Positions 28,343 through 36,734 of a stretch of 64,000 nucleotides of DNA are shown one piece after another (the first letter of the stretch is position 1; each line of letters starts with the position of its first letter). This DNA is from Haloplanus natans DSM 17983. GTDB lineage: Archaea > Halobacteriota > Halobacteria > Halobacteriales > Haloferacaceae. The stretch lies in the NCBI RefSeq assembly GCF_000427685.1, contig NZ_KE386573.1:1410938-1474937 (forward strand). The letters are read 5' to 3'. The position numbers were made by a program, and so were the translations under genes. The notes below the pieces were generated by a model. That model worked only from the letters and a program-made list of their open reading frames with translations, did not search any database and was not told the DNA's origin.

Positions 28343-29305
28343 TCAATCCATCTGAACCTGCTCGTAGTCTAGAGTGACGTGATACCGGTGAAGAGTGATA
28401 TCGTGGTCGCCGATTTCATCTTCAATTCCTTCGTAGTCATAGAACTCTTCCGCGATTAGGACTCCTCGTACGTGTCCATCGTGTTCTGCCTGCAGGTCTT
28501 CGATATATTCGCGGAGCTGTTTTGCAGCCTTAGGGCCTGCAGCATCAATTTTTGTTTCGGCGACTGTAATCTCCTCACCACTCGGAAGTACAACGAAATC
28601 AGCGAAATCGCCGCTTTTCGTGCGGTACTCTTGTTCAATCTTTCCCGAAGAGATTTCAAGATCTTCTTGGAATTGCTCTGGATGGTCGGCGATATGCTCT
28701 TGGATAACTCGTTCACTAAACTCGAAATCGTACGTCTTCGGCTGGATCAATGGTGCGTCTTTGAGATCCTCAACTAGCTCCTGCAACGCTGTATGGGCAT
28801 CGCCGTCCGGGTTCCATTCCTGAATCGTGCTTGGCAGATGAGTTGAGGCACTGCCTCCCATCTGGAATTTTGTGGAAAGTTCCTTTTTTGCCACGGGTCC
28901 ATCATTGTAGCACCATTCTACCTCACGGTAGAGAAGATGCGGGAACTCGTCGTCGATTCGAGTGTCCCACTTTTTGATTTCTCCTATTTCAGCAATTCCT
29001 CGAATCACACTTTCCCCCCGGATATCCTTTTGTCCGTCAACGATGACGATATCACCTTCACTCATTGGTGTCCTATCCCCACCAGAGCGACCGGCAAAGC
29101 ATTTCAGCACGTTCAAGATGTATCCCGGACTCTGGTGGTACTTTTCACAGACTTCGCGTACGTCACTGTCTGGTGCGCCTTCATACACCAGTTTTGAAGC
29201 ATCTTCCCATCCGATGGAGATGATATTTTCCTGATTCCAGTACGGGAAGAACTCTTTGTGGCCGGATTTTAATAGGTGATAATCTGTCATCCAATATTTG
29301 AACAC
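28343..29305 (-). CDS. PD-(D/E)XK nuclease (NucS/DUF91-like) embedded in BREX operon
   Basis: This 320-residue protein has two parts. The first 150 residues (MFKYWMTDYHLLKSG, ISIGWEDASKL, GDIVIVDGQKDIRGESVIRGIAEIG) resemble the PUA-like/EVE-type domains that recognise modified bases in McrBC-like and other restriction proteins. The C-terminal 130 residues (ERVIQEHIADHPEQF, then GDFADFVVLPSGEEITVAETKI) form a NucS/DUF91-type nuclease with the Asp and E-x-K catalytic residues present. LREYIEDLQAEHDGHVRGVLIAEE follows as in NucS. It lies between brxC and pglX, 87 bases after brxC, on the same strand. A modified-DNA-directed nuclease is my inference. Confidence 0.75.
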   Translation of the reverse strand: MFKYWMTDYHLLKSGHKEFFPYWNQENIISIGWEDASKLVYEGAPDSDVREVCEKYHQSPGYILNVLKCFAGRSGGDRTPMSEGDIVIVDGQKDIRGESVIRGIAEIGEIKKWDTRIDDEFPHLLYREVEWCYNDGPVAKKELSTKFQMGGSASTHLPSTIQEWNPDGDAHTALQELVEDLKDAPLIQPKTYDFEFSERVIQEHIADHPEQFQEDLEISSGKIEQEYRTKSGDFADFVVLPSGEEITVAETKIDAAGPKAAKQLREYIEDLQAEHDGHVRGVLIAEEFYDYEGIEDEIGDHDITLHRYHVTLDYEQVQMD

Positions 29306-29392
29306 ACGCCAATTGACATAACGTTTGTCGCAATTGCTCCGTTCTCGGCAGAGAGGTCTCTTTCGAGATTTCAGTGGGTGGATAACTAGTGG

Positions 29393-32300
29393 TTATCGAA
29401 ACCGAATCTCCACATCGCCCTCTTGATCGAGGAGATCCTCGACCTCGTCTCGGAGTTCGCCGATCGGAGCTTCGATATCCGCTGGTTCGGTCACGACGAT
29501 ACTCCCGAAGATATCGTCGACGTCTATGCTTTCGCGGATCGTTCCATCACCGCCACCGCCTCCACCCAGATCATCGATTTCGGTTTTCGCACCGTTCTCG
29601 TACGAATCGGCCGTCTGAATGTGCTCGATGAGCCGTGTGAGCGAGGGATTCGGGTTGATGTGCTCCTTGTTCGAGATATCCAGATCGACCGACCCGTCCC
29701 CCTGGCGTTCTTTCAGGTCAGAGAGCGCCGAGTCGAGGTCAGCGTCATCGATATCGTCGCCAGCATAATCCTTGACCGTCTTGATTGACTGGGTGTACGT
29801 CTCGTATCGTTTCTCGTACAGCGCTTCGTACGTCGAGGCGAAGGCCTCAGCTGCCGTTCGATAATCCGTCTTGACGTCGGTCCACTGGTCGATAACACCC
29901 TCCGTGTCCAATGTGTTCTTGACCCGGTTAGCGGCCTCACGAGCGTCATCTCCGACGTCGATATGTGCGGTGTGGTCATCCGCCTCGTCAATGAGCGTCT
30001 CCCATTCGGTCGACATGAACCGCTGGATCGTCTCGTACTCCTTGAGGTGGTTCTCTCCGCTTGTCTCGCCGCAGAATTCGGCGACATCCTTTGCCGTTTT
30101 GGCGAGTCCCTCTAATTCGCTCTCGAACTCGACGAACTTCTTGATTCGCTTGGCCGAAGTGGGCTGTTGAATCAGGTTGTTCAACCGTGTTTGGAACTGG
30201 TCAACCTCGTTAGTGAGCGGGAAATCTACCCGCCGAAGTTGTGAGAGGAGGGTGCTCGTCGTCGATTCCCAGTCGTTTGCTTCCTCCCGAATGCCTTCGT
30301 CGACTGCTTGGTCGGTTGATTTGACCTTGCGGTCGAACAGCCGGTCAAGCAGATTTTTCGCAGCTGTCCGCGTGTCTATGTCGACGGTTTCCCGTTCGTC
30401 GAACGAGGTCGACTTGAACTTCGTGACTTGGGTGAACAGTTCCTGTGCTCCGTCTTCGGTGTACGTGCCGTACGTCCGCTCTTTGTAGGTCGGGATAATC
30501 GACCCGTTCCGGAAGAGGACCGCAGCGGCAAGCCTGACGACCTCTCGGCTCCATCCATAGGGTGGCTCTGCGAAGTGGTCGATCAGGTCGCTACCGGTCC
30601 GGTTTTCACCCGCTTTCTCGCGGCTCTGGATTTCGTCTTCAACTTCCGACGCAATCCGTGCCTCGGCGATGAGTTCGCCGTCCTGAACGACTCCCAGTTC
30701 GGTGAACACCGAGGGGTTCGACGAGCCCTGAAGATCGCCGAATATCTCCGAGATATGTCGATCCTTGACTGACGCGGACCCGTGCTTGAAGTCGGTGAAT
30801 ACTTTCGGGATGGCACTGTCCGCCTTCCGCGAAACGAGAGAGCTTAGCGAGGTATTGGTTTCGTCGAACTCATCGGTATCACCGTTGTAGATAAGTGTCC
30901 CCTTCTGGAAACTGCGTTTGAACTCGCGTTCGGCCTCGTTGCGGAGACGCTGCAGATCCTCCTGTTTCTGTCCGAGGGCCTCCTGTTCCTCTTGGCTGAG
31001 TTCGTTGCCTCGCTTTTCTTTGACAACGGTGTTAATCTGGAATATCGACTTGAGTTTCTCGTAGATGTCGTGTTGCTTCTCGTCGTCAGCAATCCAGTAG
31101 AGTGTCCCGTCCTCACTGAAGCTCTGTGTCTTCAGTCTGTCTGGATCAACGTCTTCGTACCGCTGATAGATCGGTGAGTAGGTTTTCAGGTCAATATAGC
31201 CCTTCGAGCTGATTTCCTCGTCGTCTATATTGAGATTCAGCTGGAAGGTTTGACCCTGGTAGTTGACACGCGAGGTTTCGTCGAGAATGTCGTTCAGGAA
31301 CCGTTTGGATGAACGACGGATATCGCCGGGACCGACTTCGATTCCCTTGATTTCGTTTTCGAGCTCACGCTCGGTTTCTCGAAGGAACCGATACCCCTCC
31401 TCGCTTCGACCGACGTACCCGGCGTCGACGAGAGCGTCGAGCGTGTCTTCGACGTCACCCTCCAGCTGCTGGGTCGGGCCGAGTTCACGCTGGAGTGACG
31501 TCGCAATATTGTCCGCAGTGTTCGGAATCCACGACAGTTGCTGGAGGAGATAGAGCGATTTGAGAACGCGTCGTGAGATTTCCGGGTCGGCATCCTTCGG
31601 TTTGGCTTCGCGGATAGATTTGACGTCACTGCTGGGGATGTCATTGCTAATCTCGTCGAAAATCATATCCAGCGTGACGAGGGCCCCGAGTTCGTCGTTA
31701 TACAGATGTTCCTCATCTTTGAGAACGCTTTGCGTGACGTCAATCAGCGTCCGTTCGCTCCCAGCGAGCTGGTCGTCCGATCCTTTGCCGAGAGCCTTGA
31801 ACATCTCTGGAAGGATGTCAAGTTGGTAAGGAAGGAACGGATAGCAGTCGATGAAGTTCTCTCGGGTGATCGGTTTCAGACTCTGACTAGAGTCTAGTTT
31901 GTATCGGGCCGAAAGAATGCCTTCGTGCTCGTCGTAGAGATTGCCTATTCTACCTCTGAATTCGCCTTTCTTGCTGAGGACACGGTCCCGGACGACTTTG
32001 TCGAGGTTTTCGGAGGTGAGGTCGAACCGGTGCGGGAAGCGGTCGATGACCTTCGATTCCTCGGCTTCTTTCTCAAGGACGCCTGGAATCAGCTGCTGGA
32101 GTTGTTCTTGGGAGGTAACGCCGAGGAAGACCTTCCCCTTCCCTTTGAGACCGAATTGCTCGACGATGCTCTGTAGTTCTAAGAGAAGTTGGCCGTCGTC
32201 ACCGATGAATTGGGAAATCTCGTCGATGAAGACGAAGTAGCGACAGTTGTCCCCTGTCTCCTTTTCTCGTTGTTCGACGTGGTCGACGATGTCACCGGCA

Positions 32301-33046
32301 AGTGTGGAGGCATCGATTCGGACGTTCTCCTTGACATCGTCAACCGCACGGGCGGCGTCTTCTTCGTTGTCGAATTCGTTGGTCGCTTCGGCTAACGCGG
32401 TTTCCATATCCGAGCGAACGAACATGGCGTCCTTCCGGGCCTCTGTCCAGTCTTTCCCAGTGTTTGCCTCGATAGCCTGGACGAAGTCGTCGTAGACTCC
32501 TCGGGATTCGAGTTCTTGCTCCATCTCCGCGACCCAAGGCATCGACGCGTAGCCACGTGATGTGTTGAACTCTCGGTGAATAATCTCGGTGATAGATTCA
32601 CTGCCGGACGCATCGGCTTTTGCGCCGATCTGGAACATCAACACCTCCGAGTCGAATTTCTGCGTGACAGAGGAGACCGCACCGTCGAGCATCTCGTTGC
32701 CTTCGATGCGATCTCGGAACATATCGGCTGCTTGAGCCTCCTCGAATTCATGGTTTTCCAAGACGTGGCCGAGGATCTTCATGAAGTGACTCTTCCCAGA
32801 GCCGAAGAACCCCGAGACCCACATGCCGACGTCTTCCGTCTGTGTGTGCTCGGTATCGATGACGGCTTCTAGAGCGTCAGAGAAGTGCCGTTCAAGTTGC
32901 GGGGTGAGGATGTACTCTTCGAGTTCTTTCTTGACGACGCTCGGATCGTCATTATCGACTTTGACGACACGGTCAATCTTCCGATTAATCGGTCGATAGA
33001 AGATTTCGTGAATCTGATCGGAGGAGGTTGTGTCACTCATGTCCAA
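29393..33046 (-). CDS. brxC: BREX P-loop ATPase BrxC
   Basis: BrxC is the large AAA-type ATPase of BREX. This 1217-residue protein has Walker A GFFGSGKSHFMKILG (79-93), a Walker B-like YFVFIDEISQFIGDD near residue 270, a DUF6079/BrxC-like middle, and long charged helical segments in the C-terminal half. It ends with a Gly-rich linker (LGGGGGGDGTIRESIDVDD) and a short C-terminal domain. BrxC usually assembles with BrxB and PglZ. Its start overlaps the brxB stop by 14 bases (Met 3 at 33040 is an alternative start). There is only one brxC, unlike type 5 systems, which carry two. Confidence 0.93.
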   Translation of the reverse strand: MDMSDTTSSDQIHEIFYRPINRKIDRVVKVDNDDPSVVKKELEEYILTPQLERHFSDALEAVIDTEHTQTEDVGMWVSGFFGSGKSHFMKILGHVLENHEFEEAQAADMFRDRIEGNEMLDGAVSSVTQKFDSEVLMFQIGAKADASGSESITEIIHREFNTSRGYASMPWVAEMEQELESRGVYDDFVQAIEANTGKDWTEARKDAMFVRSDMETALAEATNEFDNEEDAARAVDDVKENVRIDASTLAGDIVDHVEQREKETGDNCRYFVFIDEISQFIGDDGQLLLELQSIVEQFGLKGKGKVFLGVTSQEQLQQLIPGVLEKEAEESKVIDRFPHRFDLTSENLDKVVRDRVLSKKGEFRGRIGNLYDEHEGILSARYKLDSSQSLKPITRENFIDCYPFLPYQLDILPEMFKALGKGSDDQLAGSERTLIDVTQSVLKDEEHLYNDELGALVTLDMIFDEISNDIPSSDVKSIREAKPKDADPEISRRVLKSLYLLQQLSWIPNTADNIATSLQRELGPTQQLEGDVEDTLDALVDAGYVGRSEEGYRFLRETERELENEIKGIEVGPGDIRRSSKRFLNDILDETSRVNYQGQTFQLNLNIDDEEISSKGYIDLKTYSPIYQRYEDVDPDRLKTQSFSEDGTLYWIADDEKQHDIYEKLKSIFQINTVVKEKRGNELSQEEQEALGQKQEDLQRLRNEAEREFKRSFQKGTLIYNGDTDEFDETNTSLSSLVSRKADSAIPKVFTDFKHGSASVKDRHISEIFGDLQGSSNPSVFTELGVVQDGELIAEARIASEVEDEIQSREKAGENRTGSDLIDHFAEPPYGWSREVVRLAAAVLFRNGSIIPTYKERTYGTYTEDGAQELFTQVTKFKSTSFDERETVDIDTRTAAKNLLDRLFDRKVKSTDQAVDEGIREEANDWESTTSTLLSQLRRVDFPLTNEVDQFQTRLNNLIQQPTSAKRIKKFVEFESELEGLAKTAKDVAEFCGETSGENHLKEYETIQRFMSTEWETLIDEADDHTAHIDVGDDAREAANRVKNTLDTEGVIDQWTDVKTDYRTAAEAFASTYEALYEKRYETYTQSIKTVKDYAGDDIDDADLDSALSDLKERQGDGSVDLDISNKEHINPNPSLTRLIEHIQTADSYENGAKTEIDDLGGGGGGDGTIRESIDVDDIFGSIVVTEPADIEAPIGELRDEVEDLLDQEGDVEIRFR

Positions 33047-33605
33047 TTACCCTTGCGCGGTAATATGTTCCCTCAGATTCATCGAGGAATCTTAAACTCT
33101 TGTCATCGACCCTCGCCGGATAACAGAACACAATGGGGGTGTCGTCTGGGGTATTCGTCTCCAGTTGCCCCATCAGTGTGGAGGCACTGGCAAATGGGTA
33201 GAGGATACCCATTCGGTAGACGACTACGGTATCAGCGTCTTCTGCCTGTGTTGCAATCTCGGATGCCAACTTTCCCATCTTGCCATCATCTAATAGCGAC
33301 GATTTCAGCCCGTCAAGTAATTGCTCTCTATCACGTCGTTCGAGGTCAATCACGTTCTCCAAGATGCCACGGTCTTCGAGTGTCGCAAACACTAGCTCTC
33401 GCATATCGATTGCCGCGATATCCTGGTCGTGAAATTCAAGTTTGCTGATGAGGTTTCGAACCTCCTCGTCCACCTCGATTTCATCGGCAGGGTCGTAGGT
33501 GAAGACAATGAATGGGACGCCCGCTCGCTTCCCGACCTCGTCTCTGTCATCCCGAACAAGTCGTTCGACCTCTTCAAGCCGTTCTTGGAAATCAGAAGGC
33601 ATCAA
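33033..33605 (-). CDS. brxB: BREX protein BrxB (DUF1788)
   Basis: This 190-residue protein has the DUF1788 pattern: an N-terminal helix (FQERLEEVERLVRDD), a strand PFIVFTYDPADE, then LEFHDQDIAAIDMRELVFATLEDRGILENVIDLE, VVVYRMGILYPFASASTLMGQLE and TPIVFCYPA. The last two stretches are the most diagnostic. BrxB bridges BrxC and PglZ in type 1 systems. It overlaps brxA and brxC by 14 bases each, so the three are tightly coupled. Confidence 0.9.
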   Translation of the reverse strand: MMPSDFQERLEEVERLVRDDRDEVGKRAGVPFIVFTYDPADEIEVDEEVRNLISKLEFHDQDIAAIDMRELVFATLEDRGILENVIDLERRDREQLLDGLKSSLLDDGKMGKLASEIATQAEDADTVVVYRMGILYPFASASTLMGQLETNTPDDTPIVFCYPARVDDKSLRFLDESEGTYYRARVIGHE

Positions 33606-34404
33606 TCAGTTCCTCCATGCTGTCGTACTTTCGAATCAGTCGTTCTGTGGACCCGCGTTTCTCGTAGGACACGTATTCGGGGGAGATGTCACGAAGTCGC
33701 CGTTGCACCTCAGATTCGTTCATGAGGAGGAGCTTCCAGTCCTCGTGCTCAATAATTTCTGACGCGGATTTCGCTCCTTTTTCGAAGAGGCGGTAGACGA
33801 CATACGCAATAGTCTCATCCGGAACGTAGGTGACGGCAAACTCCTTTCGTTGAGTGCCTTCTAAGAGACCGAAGTTCCGGAGAGAAGTGAGGTATTTCGT
33901 AGCAGCTTCGTTTATCGTCGATTCTGAGCGCTCCTGTAAGTCCGTGTAGTTCGCTTGTATCGATTGGATGAACTCGACGATATCCACTGCCTGGACCGAG
34001 AGAGTCCCCCGTTCGAATTCTGGATAGAGGAAATCCTCGGTGACGAGGCGGATGAATGGGTCTTGTGCGAATTCGTAGTAGAGGCACCAATCAGTCACGT
34101 CGCTACGGATATCGGCCGACATGACCTTCATTAGCGGTGTTTCGGTGTATTCCTCTTTGTCAGGAATATGTCGACGCGTGACTTCGCGGAGGATGTTCGT
34201 TCGATACTCATCGGTGTTCTTATTCAGAATGTTTTCCTCGACGACCCGGTGCTCCAGTTCATCATACGACTCACATTCGGCGTAGGTGCGCAGGATACGC
34301 TTTGTTTCGTCGATATACGTACTGTGATGCGCGATTTTGGGGTCGAGGCTTTCTTCGGGTTCAGATTCTGTCTCGTCTTCTGGATCGAGGTGTTCGTTAC
34401 TCAT
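33592..34404 (-). CDS. brxA: BREX protein BrxA (DUF1819)
   Basis: This 270-residue protein matches DUF1819: LMKVMSADIRSDVTDWCLYYEFAQDPFIRLVTEDFLYP, then VVDIVEFIQS-like helices, SESTINEAATKYLTSLRNFGLLEG (a winged-helix-like element) and a C-terminal EDWKLLLMNESEVQRRLRDI segment. The 70-residue N-terminal extension is acidic, as expected in a halophile. BrxA binds DNA in characterised systems. It lies 9 bases after the brxE-like gene and overlaps brxB. Confidence 0.87.
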   Translation of the reverse strand: MSNEHLDPEDETESEPEESLDPKIAHHSTYIDETKRILRTYAECESYDELEHRVVEENILNKNTDEYRTNILREVTRRHIPDKEEYTETPLMKVMSADIRSDVTDWCLYYEFAQDPFIRLVTEDFLYPEFERGTLSVQAVDIVEFIQSIQANYTDLQERSESTINEAATKYLTSLRNFGLLEGTQRKEFAVTYVPDETIAYVVYRLFEKGAKSASEIIEHEDWKLLLMNESEVQRRLRDISPEYVSYEKRGSTERLIRKYDSMEELIDAF

Positions 34405-34413
34405 ACGAATCCA

Positions 34414-35082
34414 TCACGCGTTTTCCGGTTTAACTTCTGACTCAAGTGGATAGTACGCTACTTGTAAGCTGTTGGTACAGCGGCCATACCCTCGCAAAAA
34501 CGCCACAAGAAGTCTCCACTTTTCCAGGTCTATTTTATCCTGGGTATAGCCGTCTTCGTCGACCAAGATGGTATCACCTGCATCCGATTCGGGAAGGGAA
34601 TGGGAACCAGCTTCTCCTGAAATATTTGCTTCCGTCTGTTCAATGACGGGGTCTGTCCACCCTTCCTCTAAGGTCGATACGGTTAGATTCTCAAGCTCCT
34701 CAAACGAGACGTTCTCATCGGCTTCGATCTCATCGATCGCAGCAGTAAGCCGAGATTCCATCTGTGGCCCAAACGAGAAGAGAGAGATGGAATCTTCTGG
34801 GAGCCTATCCGACTCTGCTTTCCGCCCAACCTTCAGTGCGAGGTCGATCTGTGATTTCAGACGCGTTTTTGGCGCGACCTCTGATAGCCGAATACGTCCT
34901 GTCTCTGAGAGGATGCGAGATTCCCACCAGCCTTGGTTATTCGTCTCGCCGATGCGCTCTATCAGAAGTCGAGATGCCACGAGGTCGAGAAAAAAGTCGT
35001 CAGTGAGTCCGCACTCATAGAGGATTTTTTTTGTTGAGGTGAATGCCTCAACGACGTCCGTAGATGCCATACACTCCGACAC
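34414..35082 (-). CDS. brxE: BrxE-like protein, first gene of BREX operon
   Basis: This 222-residue protein opens the operon. FFLDLVASRLLIERIGETNNQGWWESRIL followed by LSEVAPKTRLKSQIDLALKVGRKAE resembles BrxE, a family with an R-L-x-V-x-R-x-GE-x5-WW pattern and a helical region that may act as an HTH or adaptor. The C-terminal third (DTILVDEDGYTQDKIDLEKWRLLVAFLRGYGR) is also BrxE-like. brxE was defined in type 6 BREX, but this operon has brxL and lacks brxD and brxHI. The BrxE match is from memory of the pattern and is only moderately sure. The in-frame Met at 35070 is an alternative start. Confidence 0.6.
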   Translation of the reverse strand: MSECMASTDVVEAFTSTKKILYECGLTDDFFLDLVASRLLIERIGETNNQGWWESRILSETGRIRLSEVAPKTRLKSQIDLALKVGRKAESDRLPEDSISLFSFGPQMESRLTAAIDEIEADENVSFEELENLTVSTLEEGWTDPVIEQTEANISGEAGSHSLPESDAGDTILVDEDGYTQDKIDLEKWRLLVAFLRGYGRCTNSLQVAYYPLESEVKPENA

Positions 35083-35165
35083 GATTGGAGAGGGTTTAGA
35101 ACCAACGCCTCACGGGTAAATATCCCCGAATTCATATCATGGGGTAGTGTTCTTGATTAGAGCTA
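35083..35165. promoter_or_regulatory. divergent promoter region of BREX operon and metallophosphoesterase
   Basis: The 83 bases between the brxE-like gene (minus) and the metallophosphoesterase gene (plus) must carry both promoters. AT-rich stretches GTAAATATCC (near 35115) and TTCATATCATG (near 35131) are candidate TATA elements for the two directions. I see no strong operator palindrome. Confidence 0.5.
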
Positions 35166-36488
35166 ATGGTAGTTTCTCCGGACAAAGAACTAATCGAGCT
35201 GTATGACGGTCTATCAGTCCTGTACGATTCGCTACCAGCGCATACCAACCCGGAGTGGAAACTAGCATTAGAGTCGGTGCTGTACGGGGGCGAGTTACTG
35301 GCGGAGGATGCAACGTGTTACGGCAAGCAGCAGAATCGCCGGAACGACGAGTACCGCAGAGACCGAGTCAAAACACATGGCAATGGGACTCGAATCACGG
35401 AATTTTCCGCGATTCAGGTTGAACAGCCCCGTCCCCAAGACAGGGAATATTTCCCATCGGGCGCGATGGTCCCGATTGCACCGAAATCTGAGACGGTCCT
35501 ACCTGCGGAAGTCAACGAAACAACTGTCGACAAAGCAATTGCACTTCTCGCAGAATTCCCCGCTGAACCATCTGCTGAATCTCCCGGTGTTGGCGTCACA
35601 ACGTTGCTTGACCCGAGTCAAGTTTCACAAGTGTCCCCCGGACAATCTCGGAAGAGTAAATCGTGTGGGCAAGCGAAGCTCCTCTTCGTCAGCGACACGC
35701 ACCTCGGGTACGAGAACCGGATAACAACCGGCAGCGGCGCTACTGTGTCGTGGATTCGAGAGCTGTCAAGTACAGATACCTTCAAACAGATTCGAACAAA
35801 TGCTATCGATTTGGGCGTCGACGCAGTTGTACACACAGGGGATATTCTCGACCATGAAGTCGATCAAGAAACGCTCGATGCTATCGAGTTTGAGTTGACG
35901 CTACTGGCGACCCATAACATCCCGGTATACTGTATTATCGGCTCACATGATCACGATGCTTACCGACCTCAATATCAGGATTCCGTCAACGGAATTGCAT
36001 GGCTAAAGAAGCAAATCCAGCGTGGCGTACTAACAGAACTCTCGACCCGGCCCTCGAAACTCGGTGACACTGGACTGAATCTGTACGGGATTTCGGCAGG
36101 AAACGTCGGCATCGACGATGTTGGGTCATATCAGTCACGATCATGGGAAGCAACCGAGGTCGCATTCACTCCATCGCAGGATGGGCTGAATGTGTTATGT
36201 CTTCACGACAGCTTCCCGCCGTATCGGCGCTCTAAGGCCGATATTGATCTCGATTTGCTACTGTCACAGTCCGAGGTCTCGTTCGATTGTGTTCTGATTG
36301 GCGACGAACACCGGCCGAAGAATGGGGATTTCAGCAACGGATATACATTCCAATCGAAGAACGGAACGCCAGTATACTATACTGGACCCGCGATGCGGAT
36401 TAGCGAACCGTATCGCAACCGAGATGCGTTTGTGACTGAACTCACGATGTCCGATAGGGGTATTTCATCAGCACGGCATTTCCTGTGA
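35166..36488 (+). CDS. Mre11/SbcD-like metallophosphoesterase
   Basis: This 440-residue protein has an N-terminal 170-residue region of unknown type. Then a calcineurin-like phosphoesterase core follows: FVSDTHLGYENR (about 177-188), AVVHTGDILDHEVD, a GSHDHDAY motif where the family usually has GNHD, LCLHDSFPPYRR and LIGDEHRP. All expected metal-ligand positions have suitable residues. The DTHLGY/HTGD order is like Mre11, but no Rad50 partner is adjacent. It is divergent from the BREX operon at 84 bases, so it may be a defence accessory nuclease or phosphatase. It ends at 36488 followed by 246 bases without a gene. Confidence 0.8.
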   Translation: MVVSPDKELIELYDGLSVLYDSLPAHTNPEWKLALESVLYGGELLAEDATCYGKQQNRRNDEYRRDRVKTHGNGTRITEFSAIQVEQPRPQDREYFPSGAMVPIAPKSETVLPAEVNETTVDKAIALLAEFPAEPSAESPGVGVTTLLDPSQVSQVSPGQSRKSKSCGQAKLLFVSDTHLGYENRITTGSGATVSWIRELSSTDTFKQIRTNAIDLGVDAVVHTGDILDHEVDQETLDAIEFELTLLATHNIPVYCIIGSHDHDAYRPQYQDSVNGIAWLKKQIQRGVLTELSTRPSKLGDTGLNLYGISAGNVGIDDVGSYQSRSWEATEVAFTPSQDGLNVLCLHDSFPPYRRSKADIDLDLLLSQSEVSFDCVLIGDEHRPKNGDFSNGYTFQSKNGTPVYYTGPAMRISEPYRNRDAFVTELTMSDRGISSARHFL

Positions 36489-36578
36489 ACGGGACAGAAT
36501 TGCGAGCGCCACGTTGATTCTCTCGTCCCTGAGGTGAAGACCACTCGGCGGGTTCGTCGTCTTTTCTTTCCAATTAGG

Positions 36579-36593
36579 AATAGGATTCCTATT
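36579..36593. promoter_or_regulatory. palindrome upstream of PD-(D/E)XK gene
   Basis: AATAGGATTCCTATT is a perfect 7+7 palindrome around one base, extended by imperfect pairing to CCAAT/ATTGG. It sits about 145 bases upstream of the gene at 36735 in an AT-rich gap, and could be an operator. No cognate regulator is evident. Confidence 0.35.
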
Positions 36594-36734
36594 GGGAATA
36601 TATCGGCATAAAGCTAGAATCCCGGGAGTGATGATTCCGAATTCGGATATAGTGTTCAGCTAGTTTTTGCGATAAATTCAACTCACGCTTCAGCTGCCGG
36701 TACATTCATCTCTTCACTTTCAGATGTCAACACA

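Noticed and set aside
19369..35082. Classification as type 5 or type 6 BREX
   Set aside because: Type 5 would need a second brxC and brxHII, type 6 brxD and brxHI; none is present, while brxL is.
19369..36488. CRISPR array or Cas genes near the BREX operon
   Set aside because: No regularly spaced repeats and no Cas-like proteins were seen; the window's repeats are few and of other kinds.
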